NCBI RefSeq assembly: GCF_002101585.1
Contig: NZ_LQOT01000012.1
Location: 1-64,000 of the forward strand
Reading direction: 5' to 3'
Origin: Mycolicibacter engbaekii
GTDB taxonomy: Bacteria > Actinomycetota > Actinomycetes > Mycobacteriales > Mycobacteriaceae
Length of the DNA stretch: 64,000 nt
The translations under genes were made by a program, and so were the position numbers. The notes beneath the pieces are model-generated. The model worked only from the letters and a program-made list of their open reading frames with translations. It was not told where the DNA came from and did not search any database. Within the stretch, counting starts at the first letter, position 1. The number at the start of each line of letters is the position of its first letter. Below are positions 27,545 through 41,782 of the stretch, one piece after another.

Positions 27545-29049
27545 GGCTGGGTCAGAATGTGGCGGGTGCGGTCGTCGCGGACCGGAACTCCGTTGCGGCC
27601 ACTGAGATCCTGCGCGTACAGCCCGATCGAGTAGGGCACACCGCGGCCGTTGAGGGCCAGTTCGTCGCGGTCGATGTTCTCGATGGTGTCGCCCTTTTGG
27701 TGATAGTTCGGATCGAAGGGCTCGTCGGCGGTGCCGCCCCACAGCTCCGCCTCCTCAGCGGACTTCTTGGCCTCTGCGCCGGAGAACAGCCCGCCGGACG
27801 GAATACCGGCCTGGGTGAAGCCGTCATAGTCCGACCGGCCGTCGAACGAGGTGTCCTGCGGCTCTTTGCCGGCGGACTTGAGGTAGGCGGCCAGCGTCCG
27901 CTCGATACCGGCCGAACCTTCGGGCACCACGGGCTGACCCCGCTTGTCCAGCGGCAGCGACTGGTCGCCGTCGTAGGTGAAGTAGCCCGGATTCGGCGAA
28001 CCCAGCATGTCGAAGTTCAGATACAGCGCGATGTCTTTGAGCTGCTCGACGTCGAGCGACTGGATGTACTTGCGCGATCCGATCAGGCCGAGCTCCTCGG
28101 CCCCCCAGAAGCCGAACCGCACGGCGTGGTGCACCTCCGGCGAATGTCCCAGCTGCAGCGCGGTTTCCAGCACTGCAGCGACACCCGATCCGTTGTCGTT
28201 GATGCCCGGTCCCTCGGGAACGCTGTCCAGGTGCGCCCCGGCCATGACGACGTTGTCGGTGGCTCCGGTCTTGGTCTGAGCAATCACGTTGCGGGCCGGG
28301 ATGTTGTCGGTGTGCGCGTCCAGCTTGACCGTCATGGGGCCGTGTCCGGCCCGCAACATCGCTCCGTCAGCCTTCGTCACGCTCACCACCGGAACCTTGA
28401 CCTCGGTCTGCTCGCCCAGCGTGCCGCCCATCTTGGGTTCGTCGACGCTGTCGGCAACCACCATCGCCACCGCGCCCAGTTCGACGGCCACGGCCATCTT
28501 CTCCTTGAACGGGCAGGTGCCGCGGTCTACCAGCACGACGGCGTCCTTGACCGCCAGCCCCTCATAGTCTTCGGCGCTGCAGCCCGGACTGTCGTCAGCC
28601 GGGGCGGCCACCAGCGGGCCGGTGACTCCCTCGGGCGGGGTGCCGAGGCTGTACATCAGGGCGCGGGCCTCGACGGTCTTGCCGCCAAGCTGCACCGACC
28701 CCGGCTCGGATTTGAACACCCGGGCGACGAACTCCGGAGTCTGTACATCGAAGCCGTGCTCACGCAGAGTGCCGGCCACGTACTCGACGCTGGCTTCGTA
28801 GCCAGGGGTGCCGACGGCGCGGGTGCCGTTGTTGGCATCGGCGATCTCCTGCAGCTTCTGCAGGTGGGCCATCATCGCGTCCACGGCGACCTTGTCGCGC
28901 AGGCCATTGGCGAAATCCACCGCCGCGGCGGGATCCACTGCGTGCTCGACCCCTTCGGTGGTGCGACTGCAGCCGGCGCCGAACAGTGCACTGACCAGCA
29001 CGACGCTCAGGGCGGGGATCAACTTCGACTTGTACTCCACCGTGCCCAC
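27541..29049 (-). CDS. lpqL: Lipoprotein aminopeptidase, M28 family
   Basis: A 502-residue lipoprotein with lipobox FGAGC (Cys near 27), a PA domain (about 125-245, with CSAEDYEGL and the GTCPFKEK turn) and an intact M28 catalytic domain: HLDSVPEGPGINDNG supplies His and bridging Asp, GAEELGLIGS the base and Zn Glu, SDYDGF the third ligand region and DPNYHQKGDT the last His. It should remove N-terminal residues from peptides outside the membrane. In M. tuberculosis LpqL (Rv0418) also lies beside thiG, but as a single gene. Confidence 0.93.
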   Translation of the reverse strand: MGTVEYKSKLIPALSVVLVSALFGAGCSRTTEGVEHAVDPAAAVDFANGLRDKVAVDAMMAHLQKLQEIADANNGTRAVGTPGYEASVEYVAGTLREHGFDVQTPEFVARVFKSEPGSVQLGGKTVEARALMYSLGTPPEGVTGPLVAAPADDSPGCSAEDYEGLAVKDAVVLVDRGTCPFKEKMAVAVELGAVAMVVADSVDEPKMGGTLGEQTEVKVPVVSVTKADGAMLRAGHGPMTVKLDAHTDNIPARNVIAQTKTGATDNVVMAGAHLDSVPEGPGINDNGSGVAAVLETALQLGHSPEVHHAVRFGFWGAEELGLIGSRKYIQSLDVEQLKDIALYLNFDMLGSPNPGYFTYDGDQSLPLDKRGQPVVPEGSAGIERTLAAYLKSAGKEPQDTSFDGRSDYDGFTQAGIPSGGLFSGAEAKKSAEEAELWGGTADEPFDPNYHQKGDTIENIDRDELALNGRGVPYSIGLYAQDLSGRNGVPVRDDRTRHILTQP

Positions 29050-29076
29050 GTTAGTGGGTGCACACGGGGTATGGAC

Positions 29077-29835
29077 TCAGGCCCGGCCGCCGCAGTGCAC
29101 GGCGACCAACTCGGCGACCGCGGCCATCCCGGCGGCGTTGGGATGAAACGGCCACGGCCGCCACGGCAGCGGCAGGCCCGCGCCCACCGTCCATGGGCGT
29201 GCCGACCACGGATGGTGCTCGCGGCTGGCATGGCCGGCCCGGACGATCTCACAGCCGGTCGCGGCCGCCGCCGCAGCGGTGTGGCGTTCCAGTGTGGTGG
29301 CGACGTGCCGGGCCAGGTCCACGACGCCCACCGGCAGCCGGCCGGCCCGGACCCCGGCCGGTGGCAGCAGAGTCAGGTAGTCGACGAAGATCACCCGCGC
29401 GTGCGGCGCCCGGTCCCGCACGGCTGCGCCCACCGCTCGCAGCGCCGCCTCGACCTCGCCCAGCGCTCGCTCGCGCTGCTGCTGATCGAGCAGGTTCGCC
29501 ACAGCGGGCAGCCGCTGCAATGGCACGGGCAGCGTTGCGGCCATCAGCAGCGGCACATAGCCGACATCGTTGCCGCCGATGGTGACGGTGACCAAAGATT
29601 CCGAACCGTCGAGGGCGTCGATCTGCGGTGGCGCGCCGTGTTGGCGCTCGCCGAGCAGATGGGCCGTGGTGGCACCGGAGAACGTGACGTCGACCAGATC
29701 GAGGTTCAGCGCCCGGGCGACCAGGTGCGGGTAGTTGTGCGCGGAGCGGCCCGAGGCCCGGGGCGCCCCGGTGGCGCGGGGACGGATTCCGGGACCTGCC
29801 GCCATCGAACTTCCCAGGGCGACATAGCGGTTCAC
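29077..29835 (-). CDS. SGNH/GDSL hydrolase
   Basis: A 252-residue SGNH hydrolase without an obvious signal peptide. Block I holds the nucleophile (ALGSSMAAGPG, Ser9 or Ser10), block III is TIGGNDVGY with the oxyanion Gly and Asn, and block V is FHPNAAGM with the catalytic His. Substrates of such enzymes are esters of lipids or sugars. It lies between thiG and lpqL on the same strand, 34 bases after thiO-S-G, and may be the last gene of the thiamine unit or the first of the lpqL unit. Confidence 0.88.
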   Translation of the reverse strand: MNRYVALGSSMAAGPGIRPRATGAPRASGRSAHNYPHLVARALNLDLVDVTFSGATTAHLLGERQHGAPPQIDALDGSESLVTVTIGGNDVGYVPLLMAATLPVPLQRLPAVANLLDQQQRERALGEVEAALRAVGAAVRDRAPHARVIFVDYLTLLPPAGVRAGRLPVGVVDLARHVATTLERHTAAAAAATGCEIVRAGHASREHHPWSARPWTVGAGLPLPWRPWPFHPNAAGMAAVAELVAVHCGGRA

Positions 29836-29869
29836 GCCCGCCGGCCTGCCTGGAGGTGCCCGGTCGGCC

Positions 29870-30821
<952 letters not shown>

Positions 30822-30871
30822 GCGCCGCTCCTCCTCATCGCTTCGCTCTGCATCGTCGGCGCCGCGGATGA

Positions 30872-31888
30872 TCATTGCTGCACTCCCACCGGAAGTAGTT
30901 CGGACACAACCTGTTCAGCGGTCCACGGTGCCAGCAGGAACCCGTTGCGGCCATGTCCGGCAGCCACCACCGTCCGCGCATCGAGCCGGTGCACCAGCGG
31001 CAGGTTGTCCGGGGTCATCGGCCGCAGGCCCGCGGCGCACTCGGCCAGCTCGTACTCCCCCAGCGCCGGGACCAGCGCGCAGGCATCGTCGAGCAGGTCG
31101 CGGACCCCGGAGACCGCGGGCGCGGTGTCCCGGCCGTGTTCGTACTGGGTGGCGCCCACCACCACGCCGTCCGGGCGCGGCACCAGGTAGACCGCGCGGC
31201 CGTGCACCCGGGCGCGGATCACCCGCCGCGGCGGCGGCAGGCAGCCCTTGCGCCAGCGCAGCCGCAACACCTCCCCCTTGACCGGCCGGATCGGCAGGCC
31301 GGGCCACAGCGCCGGGGCGTCGATCCCGTTGGCGATCACCACAGCGTCATCGGCGGCCACCTCGGCCAGGTCATGCACCGGCGGCGCCCAGCTCACCCCG
31401 AGTTCCGCACAGGCGGTGACCAGCGCGCCCACCACCGCGCGGTTGTCGACCGCCAGCTCGGTGGGGGCGCGGAATCCGTGCCGAATGCCGCCGGCCAGCA
31501 GCGGCTCGACGTCGCGGGCGGCGGACTCCCAGAACACCGGATGGCCCTGCGCGGACAGCCAATCGGCGACCCTGCGCAGGTCGGCCACGTCGGCGCGGTC
31601 GGCGGCCACCACCAGCGACTCGCGTGCGGTGACCAGCTCAGCGGGCAGCCCGTCGAGGAAGTCGTGCCACAGCTCCAGGGAGCGCAGGCCCAGCCGCAGC
31701 TGCTGCTCCTCGCCCGGCCAGCCCTCACTGTGCGGGGCCAACATGCCGCCGGCCACCCAGGACGCGCCGAACTCGGCGGTGCGGTGCACCCGCACCGTCC
31801 ACCCGGCACGGGCGGCCTGCCGCGCCACCGACAGCCCGATGACGCCGCCGCCGATCACGGCCAGCGAACCGAGCGAGGGTGCGGGCAT
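30872..31888 (-). CDS. thiO: Glycine oxidase
   Basis: A 338-residue FAD enzyme of the D-amino-acid oxidase family that makes the dehydroglycine (iminoglycine) for ThiG. The dinucleotide-binding motif VIGGGVIGLSVARQAARAGW is at the N-terminus, and the C-terminal GHGRNGFLLAPWTA closes the flavin site. It heads the thiO-thiS-thiG unit. The 61-base gap to divergent thiE has no room for a TPP riboswitch and shows none of its motifs. Confidence 0.95.
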   Translation of the reverse strand: MPAPSLGSLAVIGGGVIGLSVARQAARAGWTVRVHRTAEFGASWVAGGMLAPHSEGWPGEEQQLRLGLRSLELWHDFLDGLPAELVTARESLVVAADRADVADLRRVADWLSAQGHPVFWESAARDVEPLLAGGIRHGFRAPTELAVDNRAVVGALVTACAELGVSWAPPVHDLAEVAADDAVVIANGIDAPALWPGLPIRPVKGEVLRLRWRKGCLPPPRRVIRARVHGRAVYLVPRPDGVVVGATQYEHGRDTAPAVSGVRDLLDDACALVPALGEYELAECAAGLRPMTPDNLPLVHRLDARTVVAAGHGRNGFLLAPWTAEQVVSELLPVGVQQ

Positions 31889-31920
31889 GTGCTGCTCCCT
31901 TCCACCTGCTCGCGTGTCAA

Positions 31921-31952
31921 CACACCAAGCTAGCCGCTAGCGTCGCGGTGTG
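31921..31952. promoter_or_regulatory. Nested palindromes in thiO/thiE divergent promoter
   Basis: CACACC (31921-31926) and GGTGTG (31947-31952) are complementary arms enclosing two GCTAGC palindromes (31929-31934 and 31936-31941). The structure covers nearly the whole gap between the two start regions and overlaps the thiE -10 element and start, so binding there would affect both directions. Confidence 0.45.
31938..31943 (+). promoter_or_regulatory. -10 element for leaderless thiE transcript
   Basis: TAGCGT ends 6 bases before the thiE GTG, so transcription should begin on the start codon. That leaves no leader RNA in which a TPP riboswitch could act. Confidence 0.55.
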
Positions 31953-32639
31953 CATAAACGCTCCGACCGTCCGTCCCGCCTCGATCGGCTTGCCCAGGCC
32001 CGGCTCTACCTGTGCACCGACGCCCGCCGGGAACGCGGCGACCTGGCCGAGTTCGCCGACGCCGCCCTGGCCGGTGGCGTGGACATCATCCAGCTGCGGG
32101 ACAAGGGCTCGGCGGGCGAGCAGCGGTTCGGCCCGCTGGAGGCGCGAGGCGAACTGGCGGCGTGCGAGATCCTGGCCGACGCCGCACGCCGGCACGGGGC
32201 GCTGCTGGCGGTCAACGACCGTGCCGACATCGCCCGCGCCGCGGGTGCCGACGTGCTGCACCTGGGCCAGGACGATCTGCCCCTGCCGGCCGCCCGCGAG
32301 ATCGTCGGACCCGACGTGCTGATCGGCCGCTCCACCCACGACCGCGACCAGGTCGCCACGGCGCTGGTCGAGGCGGTCGACTACTACTGCACCGGGCCGT
32401 GCTGGCCCACCCCGACCAAGCCGGGCCGCTCCGCACCGGGACTGGAGCTGGTGCGCTTCGCCGCGGACCGCCACGACCCCAAGCCGTGGTTCGCCATCGG
32501 CGGCATCGATCTCGACCGGCTCGGCGAGGTGGTCGCGGCCGGGGCGAGCCGGGTGGTGGTGGTGCGGGCGATCACCGCCGCCGAGGATCCGCGCGCGGCC
32601 GCTGCCGCCCTGCGGGCGGGTTTGGCGGACACTCCATGA
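31950..32639 (+). CDS. thiE: Thiamine-phosphate synthase
   Basis: A 229-residue TIM-barrel enzyme joining the pyrimidine and thiazole halves into thiamine phosphate. [13 protein letters not shown] binds pyrophosphate, [11 protein letters not shown] and [11 protein letters not shown] carry metal ligands, [14 protein letters not shown] lies at the active-site loop and [10 protein letters not shown] plus [10 protein letters not shown] bind the thiazole phosphate. GTG start fixed by the leaderless promoter. Divergent from thiO; its end faces mutT3 across an inverted repeat. Confidence 0.96.
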   Translation: MHKRSDRPSRLDRLAQARLYLCTDARRERGDLAEFADAALAGGVDIIQLRDKGSAGEQRFGPLEARGELAACEILADAARRHGALLAVNDRADIARAAGADVLHLGQDDLPLPAAREIVGPDVLIGRSTHDRDQVATALVEAVDYYCTGPCWPTPTKPGRSAPGLELVRFAADRHDPKPWFAIGGIDLDRLGEVVAAGASRVVVVRAITAAEDPRAAAAALRAGLADTP

Positions 32640-32651
32640 TCCCGGCGCCGC

Positions 32652-32707
32652 CGAACGTGCACTGAGACCGAGATTTCCCCGCATTTCTCGCCCTGAGTGC
32701 ACGTTCG
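32652..32707. terminator. Long inverted repeat between convergent thiE and mutT3
   Basis: CGAACGTGCACT (32652-32663) and AGTGCACGTTCG (32696-32707) are perfect 12-bp arms; imperfect pairing extends inward through GAGACCGAGA and TCTCGCCCTG. It lies between two facing genes and can serve both strands. There is no U-tract. Confidence 0.6.
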
Positions 32708-32745
32708 CCGCGCGCGGGGGGCGGCGGCTGCTGGCTCAATACGGC

Positions 32746-33309
32746 TCAATACCCGCGCAACAACTCCCAGCTGGCGGCAAAACCCGGGTGCAACGGCATC
32801 CCGGCGACCTCGTGTTCGTCCACCCACCGCAGTTCGGTGCTCTCGCCGTTGGGCACCACCGGGAGCAGTTCGTCGGCGTCGGCGACCACGGTGGTGTAGG
32901 TCCAGCTGGTTCCGCTGGCCGACGCGGTCACCACCGCCGCCCGCACCACGATCCGATCCGCGGGCAGGCCGGCTTCTTCCTGCGCCTCGCGGATGGCGGC
33001 CTCTTCGGCGGTTTCGTGGCTGTCGCGAGCACCACCGGGCAATGCCCAGGTCCCGCCCTGATGACTCCACCAGGCGCGATGCTGCAGCAACACGGTGCGC
33101 ACACCGTCCGGACGCGGTGCCCTCAGCAGCAGACCTGCCGCACCATGCCGGCCCCAAAACCGGGCGCCGGTGTCGGAGAACGCCCATCCATCGCCGTCAC
33201 CACGCACGCATGGAAGCGTATCGGCACTGGCAAGGTCTCGGTTCTGGCGAGATCGCGCGACGTTTTCGACACCAACCGCAGCGAGAGTCCCCGCGGACAC
33301 CGCCTGCAC
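32746..33309 (-). CDS. mutT3: Nudix hydrolase, MutT-type
   Basis: A Nudix hydrolase of up to 187 residues. The Nudix box runs from GGARDSHETAEEAA to IREAQEEAGL (about 97-119) with all conserved Glu/Arg positions. M. tuberculosis MutT3 (Rv0413) at the same place hydrolyses oxidised guanine nucleotides. The first 35 or so residues of this reading are low-quality compared with the family, which begins near VRGDGDGWAFSDTG; the true start may be the GTG of that segment, near 33207. Confidence 0.87.
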   Translation of the reverse strand: MQAVSAGTLAAVGVENVARSRQNRDLASADTLPCVRGDGDGWAFSDTGARFWGRHGAAGLLLRAPRPDGVRTVLLQHRAWWSHQGGTWALPGGARDSHETAEEAAIREAQEEAGLPADRIVVRAAVVTASASGTSWTYTTVVADADELLPVVPNGESTELRWVDEHEVAGMPLHPGFAASWELLRGY

Positions 33310-33372
33310 TCTTAGAATCCTTTTACTATCGTTGGTGCCGCGAGCAGCCGCAGAGATGGAGTCCGATCAGAC

Positions 33373-37924
<4,552 letters not shown>

Positions 37925-37955
37925 CTCGCCCGCCGGTGTGACACGATAGCTGGCC

Positions 37956-38399
37956 ATGAGCAGCTGGCTTCGGGAAGTTTCCGCGTTATCGGCGCTCGTC
38001 GCGGCCGCCGTGTCCTCGGCCGCGCTGCCGCCGAGCGCCACCGCCACGCCCAGCGACCAGACCAACGGGGTGACCCTGTCGCACACCACGGTCGACGGCC
38101 GCGACTACCTGCTGCGCGAGATCACCATCGAACCCGGCGGCAGCACCGGCTGGCACTGGCACGACGGCACCGTGTTCGGGGTGGTCCGGCAGGGCACGTT
38201 GACCCACAACCGCGCCGACTGCAGCCTCGACGGCATCTACGGTCCCGGCGACCCCATCACCGAGCCCGGCGGGCCGGCGCACGCACACATCGGCCGCAAC
38301 CTGGGCTCCACCCCGGTGGTGATGCAGGCGGTCTATCTGTTGCCGATCGGCGCCCCGCTGTTCGAGGACGCGGCCGATCCCGGGTGCGGCTACGCCTGA
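37956..38399 (+). CDS. Exported cupin-domain protein
   Basis: A 147-residue protein with an Ala-rich signal sequence (cleavage expected near ATA, residue 30) and a single cupin barrel. WHWHDGTVFGVVRQG holds two His and the acidic position of motif 1, and PAHAHIGRN supplies the motif 2 His, so a metal site is likely. Cys in DCSLDG and DPGCGYA may form a disulfide. Function unknown; it stands alone between pknG and fgd1. Confidence 0.85.
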   Translation: MSSWLREVSALSALVAAAVSSAALPPSATATPSDQTNGVTLSHTTVDGRDYLLREITIEPGGSTGWHWHDGTVFGVVRQGTLTHNRADCSLDGIYGPGDPITEPGGPAHAHIGRNLGSTPVVMQAVYLLPIGAPLFEDAADPGCGYA

Positions 38400-38409
38400 G
38401 TGCGTGGCC

Positions 38410-39420
38410 TCAGGCCAGCCGGCGCAGCCGCGGCTCGAGATCGGTGGCGAACAGTTCCAGGAAGCGCCGTTGGTCGTGGCCGGGCGCGTGAAAGACCAGG
38501 TGGTTGAGTCCCCACTTCACATACTGGCCGACCTGTTCCACGGCGTCGTCGGGGTCTGAGGCCACGATCCAGCGCTTGGCGATCTGCTCGATCGGCAGCG
38601 CGTCGGCGGCCTTCTCCATCTCGATGGGGTCGTCGATGGAGTGCTTCTGTTCAGCGCTCAGCGACAACGGGGCCCAGAACCGGGTGTTGTTCAACGCCAG
38701 TTCGGGGTCGGGGTCATAGGAGATCTTGATCTCGATCATCTTGTCGATCGCGTCGGCGTCGCGCTCGGCGGCCGCTGCGCCTTCCAGCACCGCCGGCATC
38801 AACTTGTCGGTGTAGAGCTCCGCACCCTTGCCCGAGGTGCAGATGAAGCCGTCACCGGCGCGCCCGGCATACTTGGCCACCGCCGGCCCGCCGGCCGCGA
38901 TGTAGACCGGGACCCCGCCCTCGGGCACGTCGTAGATCGAGGCGCCCTTGAGCTTGTAGTAGTCGCCGTCGAAATCCACCCGGTCGCCGCGCCACAGTTC
39001 GCGCATCAGCCGCACCGACTCGCGCAGCCGCCCGAACCGCTCCTTGAACTCGGGCCACTCGCCGGTGAAGCCGGTGGCGATCTCGTTCAAGGCCTCGCCG
39101 GTTCCGACACCGAGAAAGATGCGCTGCGGATACAGGCAGCTCATCGTCGCGAACGCCTGCGCGACGACGGCGGGGTTGTACCGGAACGTCGGGGTCAGCA
39201 CCGAGGTGCCCAACTGGATCTTGTGCGTGCGCTCGCCGACCGCGGTCATCCACGCCAACGAGAAGGGGGCGTGCCCGCCCTCGTGACGCCAGGGCTGGAA
39301 ATGGTCGCTGACGGTGGCACTGTCCATGCCGTGCGCTTCGGCGGCTACGCCCAGTTCCACCAGTTCGCGAGGTCCGAACTGTTCCGCCGATGCCTTGTAC
39401 CCGAGTTTCAGTTGCGCCAT
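38410..39420 (-). CDS. fgd1: F420-dependent glucose-6-phosphate dehydrogenase
   Basis: A 336-residue luciferase-like TIM barrel that oxidises glucose 6-phosphate and reduces coenzyme F420, the main F420H2 supply of mycobacteria. Signatures include [45 protein letters not shown] and [11 protein letters not shown]. The ATG at 39420 matches the known length exactly, with AAGGTGG upstream. It is divergent from the MBL-fold hydrolase across 43 bases. Confidence 0.97.
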   Translation of the reverse strand: MAQLKLGYKASAEQFGPRELVELGVAAEAHGMDSATVSDHFQPWRHEGGHAPFSLAWMTAVGERTHKIQLGTSVLTPTFRYNPAVVAQAFATMSCLYPQRIFLGVGTGEALNEIATGFTGEWPEFKERFGRLRESVRLMRELWRGDRVDFDGDYYKLKGASIYDVPEGGVPVYIAAGGPAVAKYAGRAGDGFICTSGKGAELYTDKLMPAVLEGAAAAERDADAIDKMIEIKISYDPDPELALNNTRFWAPLSLSAEQKHSIDDPIEMEKAADALPIEQIAKRWIVASDPDDAVEQVGQYVKWGLNHLVFHAPGHDQRRFLELFATDLEPRLRRLA

Positions 39421-39450
39421 TCCACCTTTTCTACTCTCCCGCCCCTTTTC

Positions 39451-39456
39451 TAAACT
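39451..39456 (+). promoter_or_regulatory. -10 element for MBL hydrolase gene
   Basis: TAAACT ends 7 bases before the ATG at 39464, compatible with a leaderless transcript. The same AT-rich patch read in reverse could supply the fgd1 promoter. Confidence 0.5.
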
Positions 39457-39463
39457 CACGGGC

Positions 39464-40219
39464 ATGGGTGAGAAGCTCGTCGAGCTAGTTCCAGTGACCG
39501 AGCACGTGCATGTGGCCCGCGGCGAAGCCGTCAACTGGCTGCTGGTCGCCGATGACACCGGCGTGATGCTGATCGACGCCGGCTACCCCGGCGATCGCAC
39601 CGATGTGCTGGCGTCGCTGGGTGCGCTGGGCTTTGCGCCCGGCGATGTGCGTGCGGTGTTGCTCACCCACGCCCACGTCGATCATTTCGGTGCGGCGATC
39701 TGGCTCGCGAAAACGTACGGCACCCCGGTCTACTGTCACGCCGAGGAGGTCGGCCACGCCAAACGCGAGTACCTGGAGCAGGTCTCGCCGTTGGCGCTGG
39801 GTGCGCGCCTGTGGCGGCCGAGCTGGGCGCTGTGGACCGCGCACGTGGTGCGCAGCGGCGGCCTGAGCCGGGAGGGGATTCCGTCGGCGCAACCACTCAC
39901 CGGTGAGGTCGCCGCCGAGTTGCCGGGAAAGCCGATCGCCATCCCCACCCCCGGGCACACCCGAGGGCATTGCTCGTATCTGGTCGACGGTGTCCTGGCC
40001 AGTGGGGACGCCCTGATCACCGGTCACCCGGTCCTGGCCCACTCCGGACCGCAGCTGTTGCCCGCGCTGTTCAGCTACAGCCAGCAGGACAGTGTTCGCA
40101 GCCTCAGTGCGCTGGCGCTGCTGGAGACCGAGATCCTGGCGCCCGGCCACGGCGATGTCTGGCACGGGCCCATCCAGGAGGCCGCCGAGGCCGCGATCGC
40201 TCGGGCGGGCAAACTTTAA
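39464..40219 (+). CDS. Metallo-beta-lactamase-fold hydrolase (Rv0406c type)
   Basis: A 251-residue binuclear-zinc hydrolase. [14 protein letters not shown] is the HxHxDH ligand motif, [12 protein letters not shown] gives the next His, SGDAL the bridging Asp and [11 protein letters not shown] the final His. No signal peptide, so it acts in the cytosol; a glyoxalase II- or lactonase-like thioester/lactone role is possible. It keeps the fgd1 neighbourhood seen in M. tuberculosis. Confidence 0.9.
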   Translation: MGEKLVELVPVTEHVHVARGEAVNWLLVADDTGVMLIDAGYPGDRTDVLASLGALGFAPGDVRAVLLTHAHVDHFGAAIWLAKTYGTPVYCHAEEVGHAKREYLEQVSPLALGARLWRPSWALWTAHVVRSGGLSREGIPSAQPLTGEVAAELPGKPIAIPTPGHTRGHCSYLVDGVLASGDALITGHPVLAHSGPQLLPALFSYSQQDSVRSLSALALLETEILAPGHGDVWHGPIQEAAEAAIARAGKL

Positions 40220-40436
40220 GGTCACAATCGGATAAGCGCCGACCACGGACATTAAGAACGGGCCTTAGCGTCGGTCTCCGCACCTGCGGGTGCTTGGGAC
40301 GAAATCGCCGACATCTGCCGCAAACGCCCGCGGTCACCTGGGATCGGGGCGCGTCGGGAGGGGCGGCGCCGCGGCGGGCCGCGCGTACGTTGGGCTTCGG
40401 ACGGGAATCGCACTTACAACCCGGAAGGAAGCCTTC

Positions 40437-40832
40437 ATGCCGAAAGCACACGGCCTCACCAGGATTCGCCGATTCTCTTTGGGAGCCGGACTCTGCGGCG
40501 CTACCGTTGCCGCCGTGGTCGGCGCCCCAACGGCTGGGGCAGCGCCGGACTGCAGTCCGGCTGGGGTATCCAACACGGTGAACACGGTCACCGGTTCAGC
40601 CCAGCAGTATTTGGCCACCCACCCCGGAGCCGGCGCCGTGGTGAACCGCGCCGTCGGACTGCCTCGACCGCAGGCCGCCGCCGACATCCGCAACTACTTC
40701 ACGGCGCACCCCCAGGAGTACTTCGAACTTCGCGGGATTCTGGCGCCGATCGGGGAGACCCAACGTCAATGCAACACCACGGCACTTCCGCCCGAATTGG
40801 CTTCGGCCTACGCGGAATTCATGGCGGGATGA
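40437..40832 (+). CDS. Secreted hemophore-related protein (Rv0203/Rv1174c type)
   Basis: A 131-residue exported protein: basic N-terminus, hydrophobic core and GAPTAGAA cleavage site near residue 37, then an all-helical mature domain of about 95 residues with two cysteines (PDCSP and QRQCNT) likely paired. The pattern VTGSAQQYLATHPGA ... YFTAHPQEYFELRGIL ... fits the small mycobacterial hemophore-like family; helix-containing members bind heme. GGAAGGAA precedes the ATG. Heme binding itself cannot be read from sequence. Confidence 0.82.
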   Translation: MPKAHGLTRIRRFSLGAGLCGATVAAVVGAPTAGAAPDCSPAGVSNTVNTVTGSAQQYLATHPGAGAVVNRAVGLPRPQAAADIRNYFTAHPQEYFELRGILAPIGETQRQCNTTALPPELASAYAEFMAG

Positions 40833-40842
40833 TGCCAGCCGG

Positions 40843-41778
40843 TCAGTTCCGGCTGGCCGCAAGGTAGCGGATGGCCGCGAGTGCGCCATCGAGCTCACGC
40901 TCGGAAAGCCGGGGCAACCGCGCCGCCGCGAACACCTCCGCTATGCCGGAATCGCTGGTAGTCCAGCCACTTTCGGTGAGGTGCCGCGCCACGTCGGGGT
41001 GCTCTCCGGAGTAGATGGGCCCCGGTCCGGCGATGCTCAGGCCGCGTCGTCGCCACCGCTCGACGAGGGACTGCTGGTGCACCGCCTGGGGCCGGCTCGG
41101 GGGCACCGCGTGATCCGCCGCGAGCCTGCTGCCCGCGGCACTGAGTTCGGTCACACCGTCGAGCAAGCGGTTCTGCGCATCCGCGGCCAGCTGCCAGACC
41201 AGCAGTCCCTCCAGGACCCACACCGTGGGCGCGGCACCGTCGAAACCCACCCGGCGCAGCGCCTGCGGCCAGTCACCGCGCAGGTCCACCCCCACGGCCC
41301 GTCGGTCGACGCTGGGAGTGGCGCCCCAGGTGCGCATGGTCGCGGTCTTGAAGTCCACGACATGCGGATGGTCGACCTCGTAAACGGTGGTCTCCGGCGG
41401 CCACCACAGCCGGTAGGCACGGGTGTCCAAGCCCGCCCCCAGGATCACCGCCTGGCGGATGCCGCCGCGGGCCGCGTCGGTGAAGAACGCGTCGAAGTAG
41501 TGGGTTCGCGCCGCGGAGAACTCCGCAAGCCGGGGAAATCCGCCGTCTTTGCCGAGCCCGCTGATGTCCAGGTCGCCGTCGGCCATCCGAATGCAGAACT
41601 GCAGGCCCACCTTGTGCACCAGCGGCGCCGCGAAGGGGTCGTTGATCAGGCCGCGCGACACCGCCGCGGCCCGTGCGGCCGCCACCACCGTGGCCATGAC
41701 CCCGGCATCGCCGGCCAGGCTCCCGGCGTCGTCGCGCCCGGTGGGCGTCGCGCGCATGGGTGCCGGCCGCAGCGGCAT
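40843..41778 (-). CDS. SAM-dependent methyltransferase, LCMT-like (TIGR00027 family)
   Basis: A 311-residue protein of the large mycobacterial family related to leucine carboxyl methyltransferases. AVILGAGLDTRAYRLWW binds S-adenosylmethionine, YEVDHPHVVDFK is the acidic motif II, and VLEGLLVWQL is motif IV. The N-terminus SLAGDAGVMATVVAAARAAA is typical. The ATG at 41778 lies 4 bases after the TrkA gene, implying co-transcription; a second ATG at 41757 is possible. Substrate unknown. Confidence 0.88.
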   Translation of the reverse strand: MPLRPAPMRATPTGRDDAGSLAGDAGVMATVVAAARAAAVSRGLINDPFAAPLVHKVGLQFCIRMADGDLDISGLGKDGGFPRLAEFSAARTHYFDAFFTDAARGGIRQAVILGAGLDTRAYRLWWPPETTVYEVDHPHVVDFKTATMRTWGATPSVDRRAVGVDLRGDWPQALRRVGFDGAAPTVWVLEGLLVWQLAADAQNRLLDGVTELSAAGSRLAADHAVPPSRPQAVHQQSLVERWRRRGLSIAGPGPIYSGEHPDVARHLTESGWTTSDSGIAEVFAAARLPRLSERELDGALAAIRYLAASRN

Positions 41779-41782
41779 GGCG

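Noticed and set aside
30822..30875. An 18-residue N-terminal extension of ThiS
   Set aside because: The internal ATG at 30821 has AGGAGGAG and gives the standard ThiS start; the extension is unlike the family.
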